This document shows positions 23,620-34,028 of a stretch of DNA of 64,000 bases, in pieces. The notes under the pieces were generated by a model. It did not search any database and had not been told where the DNA came from. It worked only from the letters and a program-made list of their open reading frames with translations. The position numbers and the translations under genes were made by a program. Source of the stretch: Bolinopsis microptera (lineage: Eukaryota > Ctenophora > Tentaculata > Lobata > Bolinopsidae); contig NC_087076.1 of NCBI RefSeq assembly GCF_026151205.1, positions 23,556,828 to 23,620,827 on the forward strand, in the 5' to 3' direction. Within the stretch, counting starts at the first letter, position 1, and each line of letters begins with the position of its first letter.

Positions 23620-24188
23620 GTGTCTTCGTTTGTTATGAAGCTACAACTAAAACTGGCGGTATGGCTACATTGGCTAAGAGAAGTAATGGGTTAATAATAA
23701 TAAATAAAATAAAAGATCATGATCATTGATCCCTTTCAATATATAACGCAAAAGCAATAGAATAAGCGATAAAAGGTGAAACATCAGGAAATGATAACAC
23801 TAAGAGTGTTGTGGCATGGTGCCAGGACAGAAAACGGCAGATTCTAGCTAAACTAGTTCCATGACGTCACAACTGAAACATGATCTGTTCATGATATGAA
23901 ACCACAATACGATAAACAACAAATGTTGGCGTGTACCCAGCACAAACATTATGACCGGTATCTCCTGGAAGATCTGGATATTACATCACAAATTGGGCCA
24001 TGAGACCGATGAAATATCACATACAGTAAGAAAAAAAACCTAAAACGTAAAGCACAAACTTTACTTCGCGTAAAAAGTAACACAGAGTGACAGTGAAAAC
24101 TTAAAGCACATTTAAAACACATAGAGTAGAGACAAAATGTCATACTAACAACATATTTTGTGACCCACTAAGTATATAAATAATATAA
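23620..24188. other. Upstream region of PDK gene, no further gene seen
   Basis: This is the 5' flank of the PDK gene on the minus strand and should contain its promoter and perhaps a 5' untranslated exon. I see no clear TATA box or other motif to assign. Confidence 0.4.
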
Positions 24189-24307
24189 GTTATTAAAGAA
24201 AGTTCTAGAACCCCAGGATCGGACCATATATAATATTATATTTAATAACGGTTATTAAAGAAAGTTCTAGAACCCCAGGACAATTATATATATTTTATTT
24301 AATAACG
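24189..24307. repeat. 62-bp direct tandem duplication
   Basis: The block GTTATTAAAGAAAGTTCTAG with the following ACCCCAGGA occurs at 24189 and again at 24251. The second copy is slightly shortened in its AT-rich tail; both end in TTTAATAACG. Confidence 0.85.
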
Positions 24308-24436
24308 AATTTATGAAACCTAAGCGAGGAATATTCTACAAGACAACGAGGGATGGTCTTATCCAGATTATTTCCTTTCAGAAGTTAAGTTATATATTTA
24401 TAACATGGACTATGATTCACTTAGTTCGTTCATCAG

Positions 24437-24766
<330 letters not shown>

Positions 24767-24801
24767 CCAAAACGGCATTTCACGTGTCTTACTGTTAGAT
24801 A

Positions 24802-25562
24802 CACAGGGTGGGCCAAAAGTCAGTGTGCAAACGTTGGGTCTTATACCTCCGCCGTGTTTTATATTTGAGAGCTGTTGCTTTGCAGATGGCATACTGTACT
24901 TACTGGTTCGAGGATTCCGTCGTCAAAATTTGAAAATTCGAATATTTTAGACCACGCCCATTCAATATTAAAGCACCTATATTGTTTTCTCTAAACATGC
25001 TGAACGCCTAATTTTTTCAGAGACGGTAGATTATCAAATGTTGCATATGATCTAAAAACATGAGGCAAAACGGATTAGAAATGACGAAGTTATCATGCAT
25101 TTTCTGTATCTCGTTAACAAAATTGACTGGGTGATTATGTCACACCGTGACACGACACCTTAATTGGGCACCCTTAACAATTCCCATAATGTTTAACGGG
25201 GTAGTTAACGGGGTACCTTATCACGTGATTAGGTAAACCAATCACCTGATCACCTAAACTCGTTATGCTTCATATCTCGGTCATCTGAGAAGCTACAGTT
25301 CTAATTCTTTCAGGACAAACGTAATTCGAATGGCCAAACACAATTCAATAACATTTAGTTTGATCCGACTATCCAAACTATCAAATAAATGTGAAAATGA
25401 ACCTCCCTTTGAAAAAAATGAACGCGAATATTTTTCGAGTTGACAAATTCCTGGAACCAGTGGTGGTACTAAGTCATACCAGAAGGAAGTATTTCAATTG
25501 GGCACTCAGTGACTGAGCTATTAAGGCCAACGTTTGCACACTGACTTTTGGCCCACCCTGTA
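24802..25562. mobile_element. Non-autonomous Tc1/mariner-like MITE
   Basis: The left end reads CAGGGTGGGCCAAAAGTCAG and continues TGTGCAAACGTTGG. The right end is its reverse complement (CCAACGTTTGCACACTGACT, then TTTGGCCCACCCTG followed by TA). Terminal inverted repeats are therefore ~34 bp. The TA on the right and the degraded TACA on the left suggest TA target duplication, which together with the CAGGGTG terminus fits mariner-type elements. The ~760-bp body has no transposase ORF. Confidence 0.8.
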
Positions 25563-27048
25563 TATGTTGTTTATATTATACCAGTTCTGTTTTAATATAA
25601 ACATTGGTTTTAGTAGGTTGCATTTTTTTAAAAATAAAAAAATTAAAAAAAAAATAAAATAAAATAAAATAAAAAAATAAAAAAATAAAAATTCTGTTTT
25701 TACCAGAATATATTAAAAAAGGAACATTTTTTGTACTTTGAAAAAATTTAAAAAATGTCATTTTGTGAGGCGTAAAAATCATTTTTTGTTTTTATACTTG
25801 AACATAGTATTTGGTTATATTTGATATTTTCTATGACTGGATAGATCACTTTTCAGTGTTTAGTTAACGTTTGACATGTTTTAGGAGTTGTTATTACTCT
25901 CTGCTTTCACAAAATAGAAGCTTTATTTCGTTGAGTTTTGAATTCAGAGTTTGAAATCAAAGAGTTTGAAATCAAAGTTTTGATATCAGAACTGCACTTT
26001 TTTAATGCTACTTGATTGTTAACTGTCAGATTATGATTATTTTTAACTCCCTCTTGTATTGACTGTTTCTGATCCATTTTAGATGATGAAAGTAATTCAA
26101 TCTGAAACATTGTCATTTTGTAAGGCTTTTCGGTGTCATTTTGTGAGGCATTTTGATTAAAATTGATGATCAAACAAACACATTTAGGCTCATCATAAGC
26201 TTACTGGGTTTAAGAATACCAATAATTAGGCAAGGGTCATCCAATATAAATATGCCATCTTTGTATCATAACATAAAACTGTCATTTTGTGAGGCATAAC
26301 ACTATCATTTTGTGAGGCTAGGTCATTTTTTTGTCATTTCTTCTACCAAAGTCACTAAATAGTAAGTTTTTTTATTTGACCAGAGTAGTCTTTGATTGAC
26401 ATAAGTCATGATAGTACCTGGTTTTCTGGGGTTAAATTCTAAACTTTGGTCTTCATTCTGGGTAACAGTTAGGCGGGGCAATGACTGAACAGCAAAAACG
26501 TCCATATTTATGTAAGAAATATAGATTCTATGTCATTATAATAATAATAATAAAAAACAACCTCGAAAGATTTGTAGATACACATAGTCTCTACACCTTT
26601 ACCCTCTGGTCCCTAGGGTCAGCTGATCCCGGGCCAGTGCAGAGGAAAACTACCGACTGCCAAGGTTTGACGCCTAGGCAGTCGAGACCTCTTATTGAGA
26701 CCCTTTATAATAATAATAAAATTTGGTAGCTTAAACACAAACTCTAAGCCCAGTGGATAAACCACAAAACTTATGCTCTATTGTGTGAAACAAAGATACT
26801 AGATTATCATTCCTTACTACATTATCATTCCTTGGGAAGTGTTAATTAATGCTTTTTCTTTCATACAGCAAAAGGAATAGGGTTCAATGTTTAGGGAACC
26901 TAAGCTATAGCATGGTCTATGTGGGCTGTCATTTTGTGAGGCCTGTCATTTTGTAAGGCCGATACCCGTACATATTCTCAGTGTATTAAGGAATTGTTAT
27001 AATAGCTGTTTAACATAATGAGTAATGACGTAATAGCATATTATTCTT
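25563..27048. other. Gene-free AT-rich region with a dispersed 15-bp motif
   Basis: No exon could be supported. A/T homopolymer-like stretches lie at 25620-25700. The motif GTCATTTTGTRAGGC occurs on the plus strand at 25757, 26112, 26135, 26281, 26304 (first base differs), 26928 and 26945. Confidence 0.6.
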
Positions 27049-27144
27049 GTTAAGGCAATAATAGCTCATCGAACAATGTACATTGTACAATGTAAATGTA
27101 CATTGTACAATGTAAAATGTTCGATGAGCGATTATTGCCTTAAC
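27049..27144. repeat. 96-bp near-perfect palindrome
   Basis: The arms begin GTTAAGGCAATAATAGCTCATCGAACA and end in its near-complement TGTTCGATGAGCGATTATTG plus CCTTAAC. The centre is built from ATGTACATTGTACAATGTAA. The whole stretch could extrude as a cruciform or form a hairpin in RNA. Confidence 0.9.
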
Positions 27145-29121
27145 AGGTAATGCATAGTGTATACAATGTACATATAAAATGTACAAATCACAATTATAAA
27201 CTTGTATTTCATGACACAGGTGATAAAAACACACTAATCTATCTTTAGTTCGGAAAAGGTTAATCTAATTTCAGTGCTTAAGCTCTGGTTAATCAGTCGC
27301 TGTTCCTAACTGCTCGTTGTAGCTGAACGATGTGATATGTTTTTGCTTCATTCGGTATCCGGGTTGCCGGTTGCCCCGGCTTCTAGGGTATCCACTGCTT
27401 TATCCGCCCTGACCTTCCAATCTTAAGGGTGCCTGGAGAGTGGAGACTACCACAGAAGTGACGGTTATAACCCTTAAATCGATCGATTTAAGTCAAATTT
27501 CTCCCAATTTCTGCATTTACATTATTACAGCAGTCAGCACTCAAACCCTAATGAGATATTCCTATAATTTGGTCCCACCTGCTAAATTAGATCAAACATT
27601 GAATTATGGGATCAGTTTAATCAGTATGTTTATAGAAAAACATAGCAGGAGGCATGGGGGCTCCCAGAGGGCAACCTTACATAAACACAGTACAGTGAAT
27701 AAATTTGTGATTAGTAAAAATTCTAGTTATCTGTTTGGTGCCGTGTTTTCAGTGAATCCGTTTGTCTATTCATTCATTATCTGTATTTTGTCTTAATGCT
27801 AGCATATCACTCTGTACAGTATAGTAGACTTTGGCTGAGCCTTCCGGTTGCCTTCTGTCTGTTGCCTTCTGTGTGTAAGCAATATTCACAATCTAATTAC
27901 GGACTATAAGTATAGGGCGTGAATTACGATGCAGATACTGCATAGTTTATGGCTAAATATATAGTTCATGTATGCGAAAACTATCAATAGTTAGGTCATT
28001 TTCAAATTATTCAAAAACAAACTTGTGACAAGCATTTCATTGTAGGGATGTGTAATCCACAGTCCACAGTCCACAGTCCACAGCTCAGTCCAAGGAAGCA
28101 GCCCAAAGAGTTGTAAAGTTGGATCTGTTGGTGTTATGTTAACTGGCTAGAGCATATTGTTTAATCAAGGCAGATTTGTATCTGCTACACAAGGAACATA
28201 CCCAGGAGCTGTGTAGGAGGTGCAAAACGGCCGCACTGGTCACATTAAAGGTATAAAAGTGCTTTAAATATATTAATGTTTTTGAAAAAAAATTGCAAAC
28301 TTTGCATGCTCGAGGGGCGACCACATAGAAAACGATAACCACATCATTGGTCTGAGGTAAGTTCTGTCCAGAAAGTCTGGTTCTTAATAAATATATTGAA
28401 GTCTGGTTGGTGTTGGGAAAAAGGGGCTTTTTTGTTGAAATGTTCATTTCGGAAGGTTTCATATTTAAAAATAGCCCGGAAAATAGAAGATAATGTTCCT
28501 GGGCAATAATGTTCCTGGGCGCCCCACAGCTAGCACAAATATCAGTTATTGAGAAATACATGATACAATAAAATGTTCTACACTTTCCTTAACCAAGGAG
28601 GCAAATTGAGACGAGCACAATATTTTCTCAAGGACCAAGGTTGAAGCTAGACGTCACAAGCAGTCAATCCAACTACTGCCCTCAAAGGTCTGAATCTTGG
28701 AGTGAAATAGTAGACCACATGCAATGTGCAATGTACAGAAATAAAACGAATAGGTAGGCTTGTGAATCTAGACGATATGATCTGGTTTGTCCCCTTTAGG
28801 AAAAAAAAGTATATTTCCAGAATTAAATTAATATGACCATATAAGCCTAAGCTTTTTAAAGGGCAAGAAATGTTTAGCTGAGCTGTGTTGGAGGAGTATG
28901 GCAATATTTTAATGTGTAGGATGAGAGTTTGAAGAGTGATAAGTTAACACGAGAAAATTACTTGAGCGATCGCAACTAATGAGGTGACAATTTATGTCAT
29001 TCTGTATCAATCATTGCAAGATTTCACTTACCTTGTAACGCAGCTTAAGCTTGATGCATGATTTAAGCTTGTTAAATTATTAAATTATATAAAAATAATT
29101 GTGATTTATCACCCCATATAT
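27145..29121. other. No supported gene
   Basis: ORFs of 118 codons (27440-27796, plus) and 140 codons (28139-28561, minus) resemble no family and have no supporting context. A short GT-AG-bounded open stretch at about 28169-28250 could be an isolated exon but cannot be assigned. TCCACAG is repeated four times near 28060. Confidence 0.4.
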
Positions 29122-29221
29122 GTTGCGAGAATAAATTATTGATGCAGAAGTAGAACAGCCAGTTACTATGGCCATAGTAACTGGCTGTTCTACTTCTGTA
29201 TCAATAATTTATTCTTGCAAC
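29122..29221. repeat. 100-bp palindrome left of the Polinton
   Basis: The arms of 50 bp meet at 29171/29172 (ACTATGG|CCATAGT) with about two mismatches across GTTGCRAGAATAAATTATTG and the following AGAAGTAGAACAGCCAGTT. There is no spacer, so it is a strong cruciform candidate. Confidence 0.92.
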
Positions 29222-29585
29222 AACTCTTTTAAAACACAGGTGCTATGCATGTGAAAATTTCATATTTTACAGTCACTGATTGGGTTGACAACTGACAAGG
29301 TATTTAAAAAGAAGACAGTAGCATAGGATTTGGAAAAAATCTACTTCATGTACCAATTATTATTGCATCAGATATTTACCCTCTTTTCAATTGGTGGATA
29401 ACGCATTTACAATTGGTTTTATTATACTTTTGGAGGACTTTTATAGGTTTCATCACCTTTTGAACAAGAAGAATGAGGACTTCTCACAACTTAGCCAGTC
29501 GATTCCTGAAAAGCGTAGAGCAGTATTTCGAATTAAGCTCTTGTTCTCACTCTAGAATCACAAAACTGAGTGGAAATTTTCAATA
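29222..29585. other. Unique flank before the Polinton target site
   Basis: This AT-rich stretch has no supported gene. It ends at the left copy of the TAATAT target duplication. Confidence 0.5.
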
Positions 29586-29591
29586 TAATAT
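29586..29591. repeat. Polinton target-site duplication, left copy (TAATAT)
   Basis: TAATAT directly precedes the terminal AGTAGGACAT of the left terminal inverted repeat. The same hexamer follows the right terminus. Polintons characteristically make 6-bp duplications. Confidence 0.95.
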
Positions 29592-30112
29592 AGTAGGACA
29601 TAAGGTAAGAGTTTAAGTAAAAAAACGCTTCACTCACGTGACATGCTTCCTGTGACCCACGTGACTGTGATATTAATTATTTTGTGTCACGTGATGTGTC
29701 ACATGGTCACATGACCGGCCAATCAGATGCCAATGTGATAGTTAATTGGCAATTATAACACATTAGGTTGTTGTGATAAGAAGTCACGTGACTCGTGGAA
29801 TAGTTACTTTATAGTGGATGGTATGTCACGTGACAACATGATCACATGGGTATGCAATCAAATTTCAACCCCAAAGTTAATTGATGATTATAACACTATT
29901 AATTAACTGGATCATATTTAATTTGTTATCAGGGTCCCTACAAATTGGTAATTATAGCACTTTGATGATCAGGTTGAGTTTGGAACATACAATCTCTATC
30001 TTTTGAAAGGGTGATATAACAATAGAAGGAAGTTGACACCTGTTCGTTAGTGGCTCCATGCAGAACACCTGCTTGATGGGATACACTTGTCCACGCTACT
30101 AGTCAACTTGAT
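29592..30112 (+). repeat. Polinton left terminal inverted repeat
   Basis: This 521-bp repeat matches the reverse complement of 41011-41531 with only scattered differences, starting AGTAGGACATAAGG and ending near ACTAGTCAA. It contains five CACGTG hexamers (29635, 29658, 29688, 29785, 29827), several inside the wider palindrome TCACGTGA. Confidence 0.95.
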
Positions 30113-30442
30113 CATACTTTTAATCCTATGTACAAGTATATTGTAACATGAGGATGATCTTGGACTCTTTCTGTTTTTTATTGGGTAGTCAATCAGTAAA
30201 CCAATCAAGCAGGTGTTCTGCAGGAGCCCACCAATGAACAGATGGCACTTTCCTTCTACAATACTAAAGGCAAAAGTTATATTTATATAGGAGGAAATTA
30301 TAAAATATTTCCTTGTGTTTTACAAAAAACCCTGTACTGTTGTTTGTGTTATAAAAGGATTAAAAAGCAGAAGAAGAAGAAATAATATTCATTTCTCATT
30401 TGTTACATTGACCTTTGGTGCTGTTTTATCTGCTCTGATAAA
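30113..30442. other. Polinton subterminal region with partial inverted TIR copy
   Basis: A ~55-bp block at about 30204-30262 (CAAGCAGGTGTTCTGCAGGA...) is a diverged inverted copy of the inner part of the left TIR (about 30037-30090), so the TIR end can fold back on itself. The remainder is probably the promoter region of the gene starting at 30443. Confidence 0.65.
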
Positions 30443-30931
30443 ATGACTAATCATGACAATTGGTTGGGTTATCTAGTCTCAGTGTTTATCAACCAAACTA
30501 TGGTTCAATCCAAAGAATGCTGCCCAGGATGTCACGATCAGAAAAACTCACCACTTCTTCATGCTCATCATCATTCAGGTCTCTTGGAGAAACTTATCAT
30601 GTTTCACCCTCTTACAAAAGAAACAATGTTATCAAAGATGAATGATTTAGTTTCAGATTATGTAAAAAAGTTTCCCAACCCTGAAATTTATGATGAGGCT
30701 GGTCAAAAAGTATTGAGAACAATTGGCAAAGACTTTTTGATTCAGAGCAACCCGACATTCATTTACTACAGTCACTATCTTACACCAGAACGTGATGAAC
30801 ATCTCAATGCTATTCCAATATTTTACATGAAACCCATAAACATGAAGCGAGCTGCAGCAAAAATGACTAAGAAACAACCAAACAGGAAAAGAGTTAAGAA
30901 ACAAAACTTTGAGCCAAAAATGGGTATTTAA
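30443..30931 (+). CDS. Polinton hypothetical protein, 162 aa, Cys/His-rich N-terminal half
   Basis: I do not recognise this family with certainty. The first third carries a dense metal-ligand-like stretch (KECCPGCHDQ, then SPLLHAHHH) that could bind zinc. The middle is a helical region (LLEKLIMFHPL and on to MNDLVSDYVKKF), and the C-terminus is strongly basic (about 130-158, KMTKKQPNRKRVKKQ), suggesting nucleic-acid binding or nuclear import. It is the leftmost gene of the element, reading inward from the left TIR, upstream of and co-oriented with the capsid and protease genes. The start is the first ATG, ~330 bp inside the TIR. A virion or DNA-binding role is plausible but is inference only. 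Confidence 0.7.
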   Translation: MTNHDNWLGYLVSVFINQTMVQSKECCPGCHDQKNSPLLHAHHHSGLLEKLIMFHPLTKETMLSKMNDLVSDYVKKFPNPEIYDEAGQKVLRTIGKDFLIQSNPTFIYYSHYLTPERDEHLNAIPIFYMKPINMKRAAAKMTKKQPNRKRVKKQNFEPKMGI

Positions 30932-30945
30932 ACAATCGAATTTTA

Positions 30946-31179
30946 GTGATAAACATCATTGTAAAAATGTTTGAGATTATTGCAACCATTTTTTATACTT
31001 CTAACCTACTAGCTTTCAACAATTCGCTGCATTTTAATGTTTGTGGAATGCCTAATGATGCAAACTATATTTACCTGGATTCCAATGAAATTTTGTTTGG
31101 AGTTGTGGAAGATAGATCCATAGCCCACTACAATTACTCACTATCTGATATATGCCTGTCCAATTCAATTATATACTAA
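30946..31179 (+). pseudogene. Short ORF before the inverted duplication, possible remnant of capsid 5' end
   Basis: This 77-codon ORF begins 15 bp after the preceding gene and runs across the junction at 31156 for eight more codons. The stretch LHFNVCGMPNDANYIYLD loosely resembles the N-terminal strands of Polinton capsid proteins. Both 31155 (end) and 32202 (start) fall on codon boundaries of this frame and the capsid frame. This suggests, without proving it, that the 1,046-bp inverted copy split a single capsid gene. It could also be an unrelated small gene. Confidence 0.4.
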
Positions 31180-32201
31180 CCCCATACATTTTCTAGATTT
31201 CGAGTCATACATCAAGCAGATGGATCAAACGGATGACTCAAATGTACAGGTTTGAATACTAGTAATACTTTTATAAATGCTGTAAATAGCCATTAAGGTT
31301 TCTATGGATTTTTTAATAGATGTAGAAACAAGGTTAATATTCGATGATCTTATATTATAATTCATTCAGGCAACTAGAAAGGTTAAGGAACATGAAGCTT
31401 GTGGGTTCGCGTACAAGGTGGTAACCCCATTTGAGTCCTACCAACAATCTGTAGTTGTGTACAGAGATGACGGAAGAGGTGGTGTGGCCAACGTATTTGT
31501 GGCCATGATGTATGAGGAATACGATCGGTTGCACGACCTAATCTGGGCGGATGAGCCCATGACTCCTCTAACGGATGAGGAGAAGCAGGCATTTGCTTCA
31601 ACCAGATCCTGCTATCTTTGTCACAAACTCCTTGTTGATAAGGATAAAGTAAGAGACCATTGCCACTACACGTAAGTGAAATACCACACTTTTTATTAAT
31701 ATCGTTTTTATTAGTTTTATTTTATTTAAAATTTTTGATACCTTCAGGATATCACCAAACTCATTAGATTTATAACGTTATTTTATATTTTCAGGGGGAA
31801 GTATTTCGGAGCTGCACATAGTCTGTGTAATATGAAAAGGGAGACGGATAAACATCTAACAATTGTCTTCCATAATTTTAAGGTAATTCTACTATATATA
31901 TATATATCAATCAAAATAGAGACAATGATGGGATTTAAATTCACACTTCATAGTAACACAATTATTGTTATATCCCTAAATTTCATATTTTTTTAACAGG
32001 GCTATGATGTGCACTTTGTAATCAAAGCACTCGGAAACATGGAGGATGATCTATGCAACATCAAAATCATCCCAAATAACTTCGAGAAATACGCATCAGT
32101 GTCAACGAGAAAGTTTAGGTTTGTCTCAATACTTTTCATTTTTATGATGAAATATGAAATAATAGCTGTGAATTAATTTTTAAATCTATATTCTTGCTAA
32201 T
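31156..32201 (+). repeat. Inverted duplicate of polymerase exons 8-11 (left copy)
   Basis: This 1,046-bp segment is the reverse complement of 36823-37868, with no differences noticed by eye. It carries copies of polymerase exons 8 (with the DFES exonuclease motif), 9, 10 and 11 and their introns on the plus strand. Without the other fourteen exons it cannot make a polymerase. Its right end abuts the open capsid frame. Confidence 0.93.
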
Positions 32202-33335
32202 CAGAACATTGAAATAATCACAAAAATTCGGGTTCTAACCAATGCAAATGGAAACCCCGCTGCTAATGCCAACTTATCAGTGGTTTCCAATCTAGCCAAT
32301 GCTATTTGGAGGTCAGTTGATGTTGTGATAGGAGAACAAAACCTGCTACAAAGTTTTGATAATAGCTACAACATTGGTTCTTGGTTTGATATTAGCATAA
32401 ACACTTCTCAAGAGCGTTCACCCTACCTTTATCATAATGAAGGGTTTTATATGGACACTGGGGTGACAAAAGCAGAGACGGAAAACACAGTTATATACCC
32501 TGTAGCTGATGCACATGGGAACACTCCTGCTATCAATAAAGGTCTGAAAACTCGAGCAGATTTAATTGACCAGGGAAAAAGTTGTACTCTGATTTCTGAT
32601 CTGAACTGCAGTTTGTTGAAAACAGGTAAACTACTACCTAGTAATCTTGATGTGAGGGTATCACTAACAAAAAACTACGATGGATTTGTTTTGTTAGAAG
32701 CTACTGCTGGAACTCACAAGATAAAGTTTGATAAATGCTATCTCAGAGTAACTTTGCAGCAACCAACTGACTTTTGTCTCAATTTGATGGAACAGAAGCT
32801 CTTAAAAACTCCAGCTATTTATCAAGCAGAAGAAGGAAAGGTGAGTTTCCACTCTATACCAGCTGGTAATGAACTAGTCACCATCAACAACCTGTTCCCT
32901 CAAGGCAGTCTACCAATAATGTTCACATTTGGAGTTCAGGACAGATCTGCTTATGGAAATACGCGTAACAAAAATCCTTATACATTCCACCCTATGAAAA
33001 AAGCTCAAATTTATGTGGATGGGAAACCATACTTTACTAGTGCTCTAGATGGTGCTGTTATGCATTTTGACTCATTTTATCAAACTATTGGCTATAAAAC
33101 AACTGGAGATTGTCAAATTGACCCAATCAACTACATGGTGCATCCTCTACTTTCTATAGATTTAACTGCAGATAGGAATGCTAATAGACATCATTTGAAT
33201 ATAAGTCGAAGTGAAGTAGTGAAACTGGATATTGAATTCACAGATCCAGTTCCAGACGGACGTATTCTAGTGGTATACTCATACTACGATAGAATCATTG
33301 AAATTAATTCTGATCGCAGTGTTAAAGTAATATGA
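32202..33335 (+). CDS. Polinton major capsid protein, N-terminal end missing
   Basis: This is the double-jelly-roll capsid protein expected to form the icosahedral shell of Polinton/adintovirus-type particles. The reading frame is open from the duplication junction at 32202. No ATG occurs in frame close to the junction, so the annotated start is the edge of the homologous sequence, not a true initiator. About 377 codons remain. The C-terminal region is the most recognisable part: KLDIEFTDPVPDGRILVVY followed by DRIIEINSDR, the usual strand pattern at the end of Polinton capsid proteins. Asn-rich loops and FTFGVQDRSAYG lie in the middle. The last codons overlap the protease start by four bases (ATGA). 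The 5' end was lost or displaced by the inverted polymerase duplication, so the gene is probably inactive unless it is rescued by splicing. Confidence 0.82.
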   Translation, partial: QNIEIITKIRVLTNANGNPAANANLSVVSNLANAIWRSVDVVIGEQNLLQSFDNSYNIGSWFDISINTSQERSPYLYHNEGFYMDTGVTKAETENTVIYPVADAHGNTPAINKGLKTRADLIDQGKSCTLISDLNCSLLKTGKLLPSNLDVRVSLTKNYDGFVLLEATAGTHKIKFDKCYLRVTLQQPTDFCLNLMEQKLLKTPAIYQAEEGKVSFHSIPAGNELVTINNLFPQGSLPIMFTFGVQDRSAYGNTRNKNPYTFHPMKKAQIYVDGKPYFTSALDGAVMHFDSFYQTIGYKTTGDCQIDPINYMVHPLLSIDLTADRNANRHHLNISRSEVVKLDIEFTDPVPDGRILVVYSYYDRIIEINSDRSVKVI

Positions 33336-33778
33336 GTGATGTACGGGGGTTGGGGACTAAGGAGATTGATGAGTATTTGAGAAGCAGCAGCAAGTTTAAG
33401 GGTGCATATCCATGTGATCAAATCCCTAATTTTTCAGATAATGAATATTCAATAATAATTAATGTTGATAATTCATTCTTATCTGGTTCACACTGGACTG
33501 CTTTGGTTGTTAGAGGAAATAACGTTTATTATTTTGATAGTTTTGGACGGTTATATAATAATAGTTCATTTCCAACAGATTATATTGAGAATTTAGGTAA
33601 AATTTGTTTCTCCAAGAAGATTGTGTTTCAAAATAAAGTTTTACAAAGTTTCCATAGTAATACATGTGGTGAATTTTGCATTTATTTTATTAAACAGCTT
33701 GAGAAGAATGTCAAATTTCCAGAGATATTTCGTGGTTTTACAGTGAATTTAAATTCAAACGAAAGAATTAAATTGTAG
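33332..33778 (+). CDS. Adenain-like cysteine protease (Polinton maturation protease)
   Basis: This C5/Ulp1-type cysteine protease would process capsid proteins during particle maturation. The 148-residue ORF has the full set of catalytic positions: His54 in GSHWTALV, Asp69 in YYFDSFG, Gln105 (oxyanion hole) in LQSFH and Cys112 in SNTCGEFC. The N-terminal GLGTKEIDEYL resembles the start of related proteases. The length is slightly below adenovirus adenain (about 200) but typical for Polintons. The ATG overlaps the capsid stop in ATGA, implying linked expression. The reading frame is intact. Confidence 0.9.
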   Translation: MSDVRGLGTKEIDEYLRSSSKFKGAYPCDQIPNFSDNEYSIIINVDNSFLSGSHWTALVVRGNNVYYFDSFGRLYNNSSFPTDYIENLGKICFSKKIVFQNKVLQSFHSNTCGEFCIYFIKQLEKNVKFPEIFRGFTVNLNSNERIKL

Positions 33779-34028
33779 TGATTAACGGTTTATAATATTT
33801 TTTCATTTTATTTTCAAAAAATTTTTTGTTTTATTTTGACAAAATCAATGACATCATATGGCGGGTAAAAAGATTAAAAAACTTAAAAAATCATATACGA
33901 TTCAAATACATAATAGCGAAATAAAGTCAAATCTCTAACACAAACATCAAATTATATTTACAATTCACATAATATCAAATTATCAAATTATTTACACTAA
34001 AAACGTTTGTCAACTGCAAACAACTTCA
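33779..34028. other. Convergent intergenic gap between protease and polymerase 3' ends
   Basis: This AT-rich stretch separates the plus-strand protease stop from the minus-strand polymerase stop. It probably holds the poly(A) sites of both transcripts. No further gene is seen. Confidence 0.5.

Noticed and set aside
28139-28561. 140-codon minus-strand ORF
   Set aside because: It resembles no family, has no supporting neighbour or splice context, and its composition looks like random AT-rich sequence.
31418-31675. Independent small gene in the left part of the Polinton
   Set aside because: It is the inverted copy of polymerase exon 9, not a separate gene.
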